Shown here: positions 20,823-28,047 of the stretch, in pieces
Layout: every line of letters starts with the position of its first letter
Numbering within the stretch: the first letter of the stretch is position 1
The notes under the pieces: generated by a model
What the model was told of the DNA's origin: nothing
Database searches by the model: none
The model's input: only the letters and a program-made list of their open reading frames with translations
Translations under genes and position numbers: made by a program
Virus record (IMG/VR): IMGVR_UViG_3300031857_000805
Span: 1-32,694 of that record
Direction: 5' to 3' (one strand)
DNA: 32,694 nt
Source: a virus

Positions 20823-21307
20823 GATGACACCTCTTCACCTGCACCAGCAGGCTCTTGTGGTACGTTTGCCTTCGTGCCGAAGTAGTAGCTGAACACCATC
20901 AGTGTGATGTCCTTGATGAATGTGAGAAGTTGGCTGCTCTCACCTGCCTCAAGGAGTTCAGTCGACGGACCTGCTATAAGCTTGTCAGCAATCCAAACGC
21001 CAACAATGAGGGCGAACATCGATGTCACGAACTGCGTGAGGGCCTTGTGATCGGCCTTCTCTCTCGTGAAGATCTTACGGACTGTCCACTGAATGCCGCC
21101 AATTATGCCAATACCGATGGCAATTGCAGCGACTGTGGTAGGAAGTGTATCGTACAGGCTGGGGTAGACCTTCTCAGCAGGAGCACTTGCAGCAACAGTG
21201 ACTGCAGTAACAGGTGCCGCCGCCTCATTAACTTGGGGGACAATTTCTACTGGAGCAGGAACAGTAACGTCAGTTCCCTCTCCGTGATTCTCTACAACTG
21301 GATCCAA
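20819..21307 (-). CDS. Putative holin
   Basis: 162 residues. A Pro/Ala/Val-rich N-terminus (about 1-50) is followed by three hydrophobic segments: TTVAAIAIGIGIIGGIQWTV, VTSMFALIVGVWIADKLIAG and FIKDITLMVFSYYFGT. The C-terminal tail is short and acidic. Three membrane spans directly upstream of a lysin-like gene with a four-base overlap is the classic holin-endolysin arrangement. The start is TTG (21307) behind GAGGTGA; no in-frame ATG lies before the first hydrophobic segment. A membrane anchor of another kind is the main alternative. Confidence 0.72.
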   Translation of the reverse strand: MDPVVENHGEGTDVTVPAPVEIVPQVNEAAAPVTAVTVAASAPAEKVYPSLYDTLPTTVAAIAIGIGIIGGIQWTVRKIFTREKADHKALTQFVTSMFALIVGVWIADKLIAGPSTELLEAGESSQLLTFIKDITLMVFSYYFGTKANVPQEPAGAGEEVSS

Positions 21308-21327
21308 AGCTCACCTCGTAGTTTACA

Positions 21328-21371
21328 CGCTGTGGGCCTTCGGTAACCGTTATAGATTACGTCCTACAGCG
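21328..21371 (-). promoter_or_regulatory. Structured intergenic element before the holin-lysin operon
   Basis: On the minus strand CGCTGT (21366-21371) can pair with ACAGCG (21328-21333), enclosing GTAATC/GGTTAC (21355-21360 with 21343-21348) around a six-base loop. The inner stem needs a G-U pair that only works in minus-strand RNA. It lies in the 69-base gap between 21377 and 21307, so it could be a terminator-like or leader structure for the lysis genes. No T-tract follows, so a classical terminator is unlikely. Confidence 0.4.
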
Positions 21372-21376
21372 CAATC

Positions 21377-21607
21377 TTAACTATTCCAATCGAGGTCAAG
21401 GTCAGGACAAAGAAGTCCTGGGATTGGATCGCATTGCTTTAATTTGTGCCCAAGTAGAACTGTTTCCTGCGTAACGCCTGGTTCCATGTACCATTTCTCA
21501 CCACTCATGGAAACCCATTGCTCCATGATTCTACCGTTCCTGTGGGTAAAGTAGTTCACTCGGTAACTGTTTCCATCCGTTTCGTCACGGAACCACTTGG
21601 TACGCAT
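21377..21607 (-). CDS. Small hypothetical protein
   Basis: 76 residues starting MRTKWFRDETDGNSYRVNYF, with AAGGGG before the ATG and only three bases from the upstream stop. The sequence has beta-like strands (YRVNYFTHRNGRIMEQWVSM) and a C-terminal CDPIPGLLCPDLD with two cysteines. No family is recognised. It is the last gene of the DUF3310 operon before the structured gap. Confidence 0.7.
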   Translation of the reverse strand: MRTKWFRDETDGNSYRVNYFTHRNGRIMEQWVSMSGEKWYMEPGVTQETVLLGHKLKQCDPIPGLLCPDLDLDWNS

Positions 21608-21610
21608 CTC

Positions 21611-21850
21611 TCACCCCTTGGGCTTTTCTTGATTGACCTGCTTAATGTAGCGGTCAATGTACCACATTGCCTTGCGCAGGTCCTCGCCTGCTGTGTCAGT
21701 CCCCTTTCGACCCTGTCTTGCAATGTACTTCACGGCATTCCCAAGACAGAAATCCAATCCCCATGCCTCAATGACATCGATAACCTCGAAACCAGTGTCC
21801 TTTCGATAATGTGACGGATGATCGACACTTTCCTTCTTTTTCTCTTCCAT
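21611..21850 (-). CDS. DUF3310 family protein
   Basis: 79 residues starting MEEKKKESVDHPSHYRKDTG. The VDHPSHY opening, GFEVIDVIEAWGLDFCLGNAVKYIARQGRK core and DLRKAMWYIDRYI end are the full signature of the DUF3310 family (sometimes called phage SaV-like or nucleotide-kinase-like), found in many tailed phages. The molecular function is not established. The ATG at 21850 follows GGAG; an earlier in-frame ATG has no site. Confidence 0.92.
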   Translation of the reverse strand: MEEKKKESVDHPSHYRKDTGFEVIDVIEAWGLDFCLGNAVKYIARQGRKGTDTAGEDLRKAMWYIDRYIKQVNQEKPKG

Positions 21851-21898
21851 TGCAACTCCGTTCAAGTGTAAAAGTCTCAATGAGATTGTATTGAGATC

Positions 21899-22126
21899 TC
21901 AAGACACTTTGGTTACCCAGCCAGGCCAGAGGTTGACGCTCTCTTCTCGACACATTACGGTAATGTTCGGCTCAGGATCCTTTATGAGGTCTTCACTGGA
22001 ACCATCAATGATGTCCCTTCCAATGACCATGCCGTAATGACCCTTGTAGTGTCTAGGGCCTGTTTCAACTAGTACGAGGTCGCCTACTTCAATCCCGAAG
22101 AAGAAGTCTTTTATTTTCTTTTCCAT
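21899..22126 (-). CDS. Small SH3/KOW-like barrel protein (predicted)
   Basis: 75 residues. IEVGDLVLVETGPRHYKGHYGMVIGRDI...ITVMCREESVNLWPGWVTKVS is one of the cleanest examples of the small-barrel plan: G-D-L-V-x-V, then G-x-V, a hydrophobic strand and a closing W-V. A helical MEKKIKDFFFGI precedes it. GAGAGGAT lies just before the ATG. No catalytic motif is seen. Confidence 0.72.
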   Translation of the reverse strand: MEKKIKDFFFGIEVGDLVLVETGPRHYKGHYGMVIGRDIIDGSSEDLIKDPEPNITVMCREESVNLWPGWVTKVS

Positions 22127-22162
22127 ATCCTCTCGAGGATACGAAGCAGTTCGTATGAGAAG

Positions 22163-22381
22163 TTACCGAACATCTTCCTTGCGCCACTTTCCATGACCTT
22201 CATCGCAGAAACAGGCATGTTCAAAGTTGTAAATAGGAGTGATCGATCCTTTCGGAAGACACGAATTTTCACACCTTTCCTCGAACTCTCGTGTCATTGC
22301 TCCCCAAACAAGAATGCTCATGAATCCTGCAAACAGGAAGAACCAAGTCACAAGATTCTCTACCTTCTGGTCCTGCTCCAT
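22163..22381 (-). CDS. Small membrane protein with cysteine-rich outer domain
   Basis: 72 residues starting MEQDQKVENLVTWFFLFAGF. One membrane helix at about 10-28 (LVTWFFLFAGFMSILVWG) is followed by a domain with four cysteines (ERCENSCLPKG, ACFCDEGHGKW), likely disulfide-bonded if exported with the N-terminus inside. The ATG lies one base after the AAA+ ATPase stop and uses AGAGGA within the ATPase end, so the two are coupled. No family is recognised; it could be an envelope-modifying or superinfection protein. Confidence 0.75.
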   Translation of the reverse strand: MEQDQKVENLVTWFFLFAGFMSILVWGAMTREFEERCENSCLPKGSITPIYNFEHACFCDEGHGKWRKEDVR

Positions 22382-22382
22382 C

Positions 22383-23534
22383 TCAGAAATCCTCTCGGCC
22401 AAAGTTGTAGGAGCTCATTCCACCACCCTTACGGACCTCAGTGAAGACCACCTCAAACTCGGTTTCGTAGTCCTCAACACGGAATGTGTAGGTACCGGTG
22501 TTGGGATCGACCTGGAAGAGGTGCTCCTGCCGCAGCTCGAGGTAGAGGCGCTCATCGCTCTCGGCCCACTCGTCACCGTCATCGTCGCTCGCCTTCTTCG
22601 CGACTCCGATCTCCTCAATTCGCAGGCTGATCTGGTTGTCGTACCTTTCGTTGGCGACCATGAAGAGGGGTGAAGTGTCGACCTGCTTGTGGACGGACTT
22701 CCACTTGCGTCCCTTCTCCTTCGGTGTGGTGACAGTCGGGACCCAGGTTACCCCTCCGTTCCCACCGATGGGCTTCACATTGAGGACCTCGATGGCGTCG
22801 TCGAACTCTCCTCCGTAACGATTGAGTTCGTCCACGAGGACCTGGAGCATGTCGAAGTTGAAGTCGTCGCAGAGAGCAGAGAGGGTGGTGATCTTCTCGA
22901 GGTACTTCTCGCAGTCATTGAGCTTGTCCTCGCAGTACTCCTTGATGAAAGCAATATCGAGTCGGTCATAGGAGATCGCGTAACGGAGACGGCTCGGTCG
23001 GTTGTGGAAGAAGCCCTTCACCTTGTAGCGGTCATTGCAGGTGATGACCATCACCTTGTTCTGGGCAGTGTAGACGCCATCAAAGAGGGTGAGGATGGAC
23101 TCCTGCGCGTCCTCATCGTAGAGCTTCTCGAACTCATCGAATATGACAACCGCCGGTTGCTCGATTCCCTGTATTGTGCGCATGAAGCGCTCATCAGAGA
23201 AGGGGGTGTTGACGATGATGGTAGGTAGTCCAGACTTCACGGCAATGTACTTTGCCAAGAGTGTCTTGCCGGAGCCTTTCAGGCCACTGAGGAAGACTCC
23301 TACTTGAGTGCCGGCCTGTCGATCCTGAAAGGTGTCAAGGATTCTGCGACCGTAGCGTTCAGTCTTGCCGTAGAGTTTCGAGGGTAAGAAGAAAGGCTCA
23401 CTCTCCTCGAGGTAGTACTCGCCAGTGAGGGGATGCTTGCACACTGTGAAGTTACCGGGAGGCAACTGGTCACGGACGTCCATTCGAGAATCGGGGGCCA
23501 GGGACCAAACATTGCCAGACTTGTGGAACTTCAT
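22383..23534 (-). CDS. AAA+ ATPase
   Basis: 383 residues. Walker A is GLKGSGKT (about 84-91), Walker B VVIFDEFEKL (about 130-139), sensor 1 VMVITCNDRY, and NRPSRLRYAISY holds the probable arginine finger. The N-terminal ~75 residues (FYLEESEPFFLPSKLYG-type region) and a C-terminal beta-rich extension (residues ~270-383) are typical of a phage AAA+ group often annotated FtsH- or RavA-like, of unclear role. It probably remodels protein or DNA complexes in the cytoplasm. A GGAGAAAC site precedes the ATG. It is followed directly by the small membrane protein. Confidence 0.9.
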   Translation of the reverse strand: MKFHKSGNVWSLAPDSRMDVRDQLPPGNFTVCKHPLTGEYYLEESEPFFLPSKLYGKTERYGRRILDTFQDRQAGTQVGVFLSGLKGSGKTLLAKYIAVKSGLPTIIVNTPFSDERFMRTIQGIEQPAVVIFDEFEKLYDEDAQESILTLFDGVYTAQNKVMVITCNDRYKVKGFFHNRPSRLRYAISYDRLDIAFIKEYCEDKLNDCEKYLEKITTLSALCDDFNFDMLQVLVDELNRYGGEFDDAIEVLNVKPIGGNGGVTWVPTVTTPKEKGRKWKSVHKQVDTSPLFMVANERYDNQISLRIEEIGVAKKASDDDGDEWAESDERLYLELRQEHLFQVDPNTGTYTFRVEDYETEFEVVFTEVRKGGGMSSYNFGREDF

Positions 23535-23554
23535 TGTTTCTCCAGATTTTGATT

Positions 23555-23794
23555 CTAAGATTCGCTTTCGGTTTGTTCAAGAGGAAGAAGGGTGTAACTT
23601 GCTGTATTGAGATACAGTCTGGAACTTCCATCCCATATCTCAAAGTGCCAGAGATTGTTGGCATCCACGTCAGGCCAACTAAGAGTTCCTGGTGGACATA
23701 TCCTCAGAAGTACGCAGTGATAATCTTTCTGTAGGCACCAGTTGTCAACAACTCGATAGGTCTGGCCTGTGGGGAGGTTACGTTGTGCTGACAT
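23555..23794 (-). CDS. Small SH3-like hypothetical protein (predicted)
   Basis: 79 residues starting MSAQRNLPTGQTYRVVDNW. TGQTYRVV, DYHCVLLRICPPG and LWHFEIWDGSSRLYLNTASYTLLPLE follow the small-barrel pattern, with a Ser/Glu tail. The chosen ATG overlaps the end of the upstream gene by 17 bases; the ribosome-binding site is weak, and an in-frame start further up would be buried in the upstream gene. The function is unknown. Confidence 0.6.
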   Translation of the reverse strand: MSAQRNLPTGQTYRVVDNWCLQKDYHCVLLRICPPGTLSWPDVDANNLWHFEIWDGSSRLYLNTASYTLLPLEQTESES

Positions 23795-24020
23795 CGATAG
23801 TCTCGAGATCAGAAGAATGCACGAAACCTGTGCGACCTTCCCAGAGGACCTCAACCCAATTCATGGATGTGACATTGGTGAGCGTCTTTGACCAGACACT
23901 GATAACGAGAAGGTCAGTCCCCTTGGAGATGAATGTCTCATTATCGGAGCTCGGATCCAATGGGTCAAATAGAGTCTGCGCCCTGGTTCGCATCAGAGTT
24001 CCGGGTGTGACAATTCTCAT
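23778..24020 (-). CDS. Small SH3-like protein (predicted)
   Basis: 80 residues starting MRIVTPGTLMRTRAQTLFDP. The segment TDLLVISVWSKTL, NWVEVLWEGRTGFVHSSDLETID is a recognisable SH3-type ending (strand, G-R-x-G-x-V, then x-x-L). The ATG overlaps the stop of the upstream small membrane gene as ATGA, so translation is coupled. The function is unknown. Confidence 0.68.
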   Translation of the reverse strand: MRIVTPGTLMRTRAQTLFDPLDPSSDNETFISKGTDLLVISVWSKTLTNVTSMNWVEVLWEGRTGFVHSSDLETIDVSTT

Positions 24021-24190
24021 ATTCCGAGTTGTATCCTTATCGCTGAGAAGATCAGGTGGAAGAACCAGATGAAAGCTGCCTTGATAAGGGTATCGACAAC
24101 GAAGACTCCGAGTCGAGAATGACCGTGAGACTCCTTATCACGTCCTCCCTCATCTCCTCGATCCTTCCGCCCCTGAATCTCACTGTCCAT
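24017..24190 (-). CDS. Small membrane protein, overprinted on the gene at 24052
   Basis: 57 residues starting MDSEIQGRKDRGDEGGRDKE, a hydrophilic head followed by a C-terminal membrane helix (LGVFVVDTLIKAAFIWFFHL). GGAG lies seven bases before the ATG, and its stop overlaps the next start as ATGA, both signs of a translated gene. For 139 bases it shares DNA with the gene at 24052-24306 in a different frame. One of the two may be spurious; the signals favour this one at the 3' end. Confidence 0.55.
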   Translation of the reverse strand: MDSEIQGRKDRGDEGGRDKESHGHSRLGVFVVDTLIKAAFIWFFHLIFSAIRIQLGI

Positions 24191-24306
24191 CCTCCGACTC
24201 CACACTTCCAAAGTACGATGAAGTACTCGAATCCCTCGTTCGGTGGAGTAAGTTGGAAGTACTTCTTTCCCCACGTCCGAAGCTGGCCTGGGCTGACAGT
24301 ACTCAT
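24052..24306 (-). CDS. Small hypothetical protein whose start lies in a palindrome
   Basis: 84 residues starting MSTVSPGQLRTWGKKYFQLT. The N-terminal two thirds (YFIVLWKCGVGGWTVRFRGGRIEEMREDVIRSLTVIL) look like a genuine small beta domain of the barrel group; the last 20 residues are Ser/Leu-rich and could be a by-product of overlap with the gene at 24017. No Shine-Dalgarno sequence is present: the ATG lies in the ten-base loop of a perfect 16-bp inverted repeat, with codons 2-6 in its 3' arm. Expression may be controlled by that structure. Confidence 0.55.
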   Translation of the reverse strand: MSTVSPGQLRTWGKKYFQLTPPNEGFEYFIVLWKCGVGGWTVRFRGGRIEEMREDVIRSLTVILDSESSLSIPLSRQLSSGSST

Positions 24307-24329
24307 GTTTTATAGTACTGTCAGCCCAG
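24288..24329 (-). repeat. Perfect 16-bp inverted repeat around a start codon
   Basis: CTGGGCTGACAGTACT (24288-24303) and its exact reverse complement (24314-24329) flank the ten-base loop CATGTTTTAT. On the minus strand the loop reads ATAAAACATG, so it contains the ATG of the gene at 24052-24306 and an AT-rich -10-like patch. No T-tract follows on either side, so it does not look like a terminator. It may be an operator or an RNA hairpin. Confidence 0.85.
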
Positions 24330-24342
24330 CAATTTGAAAGAT

Positions 24343-24618
24343 TCAGCTTTCAATTTTGTGAATGAACCTCGAAGGCACATTGAGCTTCTTACCATCCACA
24401 ACCAGCACACAGTGAGGATCATTGTCTTCCTCGCTGTGTGGACTTCTGTCTATCACAAGCCCATTTGACCCTGGTGAGATCTTCTTTCGAAGTCCAGACC
24501 TGACCTCTCGTGATGTCATGCCAACCATGTTACCAGAATATGTCCATCCCCATGGGGGCTCAATGCCCTCACAGTCCCAGGGTTCAACCTTGACAAGGTC
24601 ACCAATCTCGATCTTCAT
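24343..24618 (-). CDS. Small SH3/KOW-like barrel protein (predicted)
   Basis: 91 residues starting MKIEIGDLVKVEPWDCEGIE. IGDLVKVEPWD, GSNGLVIDRSPHSEEDNDPHCVLVVDGKKLNVPSRFIHKIES is a full small-barrel plan with an insert. GAGGG precedes the ATG. It is just upstream of the palindrome; a 7-bp stem (24334-24340 with 24347-24353) overlaps its stop codon. No catalytic motif is seen. Confidence 0.75.
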   Translation of the reverse strand: MKIEIGDLVKVEPWDCEGIEPPWGWTYSGNMVGMTSREVRSGLRKKISPGSNGLVIDRSPHSEEDNDPHCVLVVDGKKLNVPSRFIHKIES

Positions 24619-24624
24619 AGTCCC

Positions 24625-26118
24625 TCAGTACCTGTAATTGTCACTCTTGTACGGACCGTTTACATCGACTCCGATGTAATTTGCCTGAGAATCGGTGAGC
24701 TTCGTGAGCTTTGCTCCGAACTTGTCCAGGTGAAGTCGAGCGACCATCTCATCAAGGTGCTTCGGAAGAGTGACAACGCTGACGTTGAGGTCAGGAAGCT
24801 TGATTCGATTGTGACCGTAAAGATCAGAGAACTTATGAAGATCGATCTGTGCAAGCACCTGGTTTGTGAAACTGTTGCTCATCACCAGGCTCGGGTGACC
24901 GGTTGCGCATCCGAGATTCACGAGTCGGCCCTCAGCAAGGATGAGAATCTTTCGACCTGTGCTGCTGAACTCCCACTCATGGACACCTGACTTCACCTCG
25001 GTCTTTGTCACCAATCGATCGCGACGCATCTTCTCGAGGCCTGCCATGTCGATCTCATTGTCAAAGTGACCGATATTGCAGACAATGGCACCGTCCTTCA
25101 TCTGGGACATGTGTTCGGCTGTGATGATGTTCTTGTTGCCAGTCGCAGTGACAAAGATGTCGGTGTGAGGAAGCGCATCCTCGACAGTGGTAACCTCAAG
25201 GCCCATCATGCAGGCCTGAAGCGCACAGATTGGATCGATCTCTGTGACTGCGACTCGAGCGTACTGGCCTCGGAAAGAATCGACTGATCCCTTGCCAACA
25301 TCACCGTAGCCACAGACAAGGACCCTCTTACCAGAGATCAGTACGTCTGTAGATCGATTGATAGCGTCCACAAGAGAGTGACGACATCCGTAGAGGTTGT
25401 CAAACTTCGACTTGGTTACCGAATCGTTGACATTGATCGCCGGGAACAGGAGAGTTCCTGCATCTCGCATCTCATAGAGGCGGTGAACGCCGGTGGTCGT
25501 CTCCTCGGAAACTCCCTTGATGTTCGAAGCGAGCGGAGTCCAAAAGTTGTTGCCCTTCTCCTTTCGAACGTCACGGATGAGCTGGAAGATGACTGCTTCC
25601 TCCTCAGAGGATGCCGCTGCCGGATCTGGTAGAGTGCCATTCTTCTCATGCTGGTAACCGAGATGAACCAGAAGGGTTGCGTCGCCACCATCGTCAAGGA
25701 GAAGAGTAGGGCCTGAGCCATCGGGCCACACAAGTGCCTGGAGGGTACACCACCAGTACTCCTCAAGCGTCTCACCTGCCCATGCAAACACTCGAGTGTC
25801 GGTTGCAGCAATCGCAGAAGCAGCGTGATCCTGCGTCGAGAAGATATTGCAGCTCACCCACTGTACATCCGCTCCGAGGTCCTTGAGAGTCTCAATCAGG
25901 ACAGCGGTCTGGATGGTCATGTGCAAGGATCCCATGACCCGAGCCCCACTCAGGGGCTTCTCATCCTTGAATCGATTGCGAACTGACATGAGACCAGGCA
26001 TCTCATTCTGAGCCAGCTCAATTTCCTTTCGTCCCCAGGCAGTCGTCTTCTCAGAATCGTCCTTCACCTTGCTTTGTAGGCCAGAGAACAGCTCCAGGCC
26101 GGTATTCATGAACTTCAT
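24625..26118 (-). CDS. ahcY: S-adenosylhomocysteine hydrolase
   Basis: 497 residues. The NAD-binding motif [11 protein letters not shown] is near 270, and [19 protein letters not shown] carries the conserved Lys/Asn/Asp/Cys active-site cluster. The C-terminus ends KSDNYRY as in canonical enzymes. A bacterial-type insert ([14 protein letters not shown]) is present. It splits S-adenosylhomocysteine into adenosine and homocysteine, removing the inhibitor left by methyltransferases. The ATG at 26118 overlaps the stop of SAM synthetase (TAATG) behind GGAG; upstream in-frame starts lie inside that gene. The two enzymes are therefore coupled. Confidence 0.97.
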   Translation of the reverse strand: MKFMNTGLELFSGLQSKVKDDSEKTTAWGRKEIELAQNEMPGLMSVRNRFKDEKPLSGARVMGSLHMTIQTAVLIETLKDLGADVQWVSCNIFSTQDHAASAIAATDTRVFAWAGETLEEYWWCTLQALVWPDGSGPTLLLDDGGDATLLVHLGYQHEKNGTLPDPAAASSEEEAVIFQLIRDVRKEKGNNFWTPLASNIKGVSEETTTGVHRLYEMRDAGTLLFPAINVNDSVTKSKFDNLYGCRHSLVDAINRSTDVLISGKRVLVCGYGDVGKGSVDSFRGQYARVAVTEIDPICALQACMMGLEVTTVEDALPHTDIFVTATGNKNIITAEHMSQMKDGAIVCNIGHFDNEIDMAGLEKMRRDRLVTKTEVKSGVHEWEFSSTGRKILILAEGRLVNLGCATGHPSLVMSNSFTNQVLAQIDLHKFSDLYGHNRIKLPDLNVSVVTLPKHLDEMVARLHLDKFGAKLTKLTDSQANYIGVDVNGPYKSDNYRY

Positions 26119-27281
26119 TAGATCTCCAGGAATCGCTTGATTGTGTCTACCATGTTCGTCTCCTCCCAAGAGAAGCCGGTTCTTCCGAAGTGACCATATG
26201 CCGCTGTTGGAAGGTACTTCTGTTCAGTGAGCTTGAGGTGCCTGATGAGACCCTTGGGCTTGAGAGGGAAAATGTCCCTCACACACTTCGCAATCTTCTC
26301 ATCGCTTGCGTTTCCGGTACCAAATGTGTCGACCATAACGCTCACAGGCTCGGCAACACCGATTGCGTATGAAAGCTGAACGAGGGCTCGATCACACGCT
26401 CCAGCAGCAACGAGATTCTTTGCAATGTATCGTCCCATGTAGGCTGCAGAGCGGTCAACCTTGCTCGGATCCTTGCCTGAGAAGGCTCCTCCACCATGCG
26501 CACCATGACCACCGTAGGTGTCCACGATGATCTTGCGTCCTGTGAGGCCGGAGTCTCCCATGGGGCCACCGATAACGAACTTTCCTGTCGGATTTATGAA
26601 GAAACGTGTCTCTCGATCCAACATGTCCTCAGGAAGGACCCTCTTGATGAGGTTTTCTACCACTTGAGCGTGGATTTTCTCATGCTCACGAGGAGCGTGC
26701 TGGGTCGAAAGGACAACCGTGTCAATTCGACGAGGCTTGCCGTCCTTGTACTGAATTGTAACCTGCGCCTTGCTGTCCGGTCGAACCCACGACCACTCAG
26801 GATCCTTCTTTCTGAGTCTCGAGAGCTCACGCATGAGGTCATGTGAGTACTGAATGGTCGCCGGCATGAGCTCTGGAGTCTCGTTTACGGCATAACCGAA
26901 CATCATGCCCTGGTCACCGGCACCCTGCTCGGCAAAGAGGCCACTTCCTTCATTCACGCCTTGCGCAATGTCGGGACTCTGCTCTTCGAGAGCCACCATG
27001 ACGGAACATGTGTTGCCGTCGAAGCCCTTGTCGGAGTGGTCGAAGCCGATCTCGTTGATTGTCCGTCTCACAATCTTCGGAATATCGACCTTGACCTCGG
27101 CAGGTGCCGTAATTTCACCGGCAACGACTACGAGGCCGGTCTTGACGAGGGTCTCGCATGCCACACGAGACTGCGGGTACTGTGCAATGTACTCATCAAG
27201 GATGGCGTCTGAGATCTGGTCACAGATCTTGTCTGGATGTCCTTCACCGACGGATTCGGATGTGAACAGGTAGTTCTTCAT
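26118..27281 (-). CDS. metK: S-adenosylmethionine synthetase
   Basis: 387 residues, the usual length. [20 protein letters not shown] at the N-terminus, [12 protein letters not shown] near 118 and [16 protein letters not shown] near 261 are the family's ATP/methionine-binding motifs. It makes SAM from methionine and ATP. The ATG at 27281 follows GGAGGAG one base after the QueF-like stop; the longer in-frame extension lies inside that gene. No missing active-site residue is apparent. It is followed by SAH hydrolase, giving two steps of the methyl cycle in one operon. Confidence 0.97.
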   Translation of the reverse strand: MKNYLFTSESVGEGHPDKICDQISDAILDEYIAQYPQSRVACETLVKTGLVVVAGEITAPAEVKVDIPKIVRRTINEIGFDHSDKGFDGNTCSVMVALEEQSPDIAQGVNEGSGLFAEQGAGDQGMMFGYAVNETPELMPATIQYSHDLMRELSRLRKKDPEWSWVRPDSKAQVTIQYKDGKPRRIDTVVLSTQHAPREHEKIHAQVVENLIKRVLPEDMLDRETRFFINPTGKFVIGGPMGDSGLTGRKIIVDTYGGHGAHGGGAFSGKDPSKVDRSAAYMGRYIAKNLVAAGACDRALVQLSYAIGVAEPVSVMVDTFGTGNASDEKIAKCVRDIFPLKPKGLIRHLKLTEQKYLPTAAYGHFGRTGFSWEETNMVDTIKRFLEI

Positions 27282-27282
27282 C

Positions 27283-27690
27283 TTACCACTCCTCCCCAAG
27301 TCCGACCCAATCCTTGTACTTTTCCTCACCACCGCGAGCCTTCCAGTCTGAATCGATGGTCAGCTTTGAACTGATGCCACCCCTTGGGTTGAAGACCATG
27401 ACGATTCGGAGGCGATCAGGCTCATACACGGCCATCAGGTCATCGTAGATGACGTTGATGAGACGCTCATACGAGATAATCTTCTCACGAAACTGCTGGA
27501 GGTAGTACTTCAGAGACTTTAGCTCAACTACCTTTCCATTCGGGTACACCGTAATGAAGAGGTCAGCAAAGTCAGGCTGGTCCTTGACTCCAAGGAACGT
27601 GACCTCGGGTGACTTGATCTTTACTTCGTACCCCTGAGATGAGGGGTTCGGAATTACCTTTAGGATTGAAGGATCGCTCCACACTCTTGA
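27283..27690 (-). CDS. QueF-family (7-cyano-7-deazaguanine reductase) homologue lacking cysteine
   Basis: 135 residues from a TTG start (27690) behind AAGGAG; the frame has no ATG near the family's N-terminus. [47 protein letters not shown] and VVFNPRGGI-type [14 protein letters not shown] follow the tunnelling-fold QueF pattern closely, including the E-L-K-S-L-K strand, the Asp of QPDF and a Glu at S-Y-E. However, the segment holding the catalytic Cys (FTSLCPxTGQPDF in normal enzymes) is one residue shorter here, and the whole protein has no cysteine. Reduction of preQ0 through a thioimide therefore looks impossible by the known mechanism. It may be a binding protein or act differently. Confidence 0.85.
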   Translation of the reverse strand, partial: SRVWSDPSILKVIPNPSSQGYEVKIKSPEVTFLGVKDQPDFADLFITVYPNGKVVELKSLKYYLQQFREKIISYERLINVIYDDLMAVYEPDRLRIVMVFNPRGGISSKLTIDSDWKARGGEEKYKDWVGLGEEW

Positions 27691-27741
27691 CAACAGAATC
27701 TCCTTGTTGTTTGATACTGTACCCAGCACCAAGGAGAAGTA

Positions 27742-28047
27742 CTATCTGCCTACAATTTTGTCTGAGTTTTCCGAGCCTGATCCCTCAGATATGAAGAGCA
27801 TGAGACCACCTTTGCCAAGGATCAGGCGATGCCACGAATCCTTTGGAATGTGGAACTTGTCACCGGGATTCAGTTCAACCGGTAGCGAATTCTCAAATTG
27901 AAACTTCCAGCCCCTGCCTTCAATCACTGTCACAGTCCTATCACGCTCGTCGCGATGCCAGGTAAGTTCCGACTCATTGAGAGATCCTGAGAACTCTCTG
28001 ATGAATTCGGACTTGGTGAGAATCTCGTCGTTGAAGGGCCTTACCAT
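27742..28047 (-). CDS. Cupin-fold protein
   Basis: 101 residues. LTWHRDERDRTVTVIEGRGWKFQFENSLPVELNPGDKFHIPKDSWHRLI is a cupin signature: His-x-Asp/Glu at the first motif, then P-G-D-x-F-x-I-P-x-x-x-x-H-R at the second. The His residues could hold a metal. Similar short cupins are common in marine T4-like phages without known function. The start overlaps the preceding stop by seven bases. A Ser/Gly tail ends the protein. Confidence 0.87.
   Translation of the reverse strand: MVRPFNDEILTKSEFIREFSGSLNESELTWHRDERDRTVTVIEGRGWKFQFENSLPVELNPGDKFHIPKDSWHRLILGKGGLMLFISEGSGSENSDKIVGR

Noticed and set aside
24334-24353. Seven-bp stem overlapping the stop of the gene at 24343 as a terminator
   Set aside because: Stem is A/T-rich with no T-tract in the transcribed direction.
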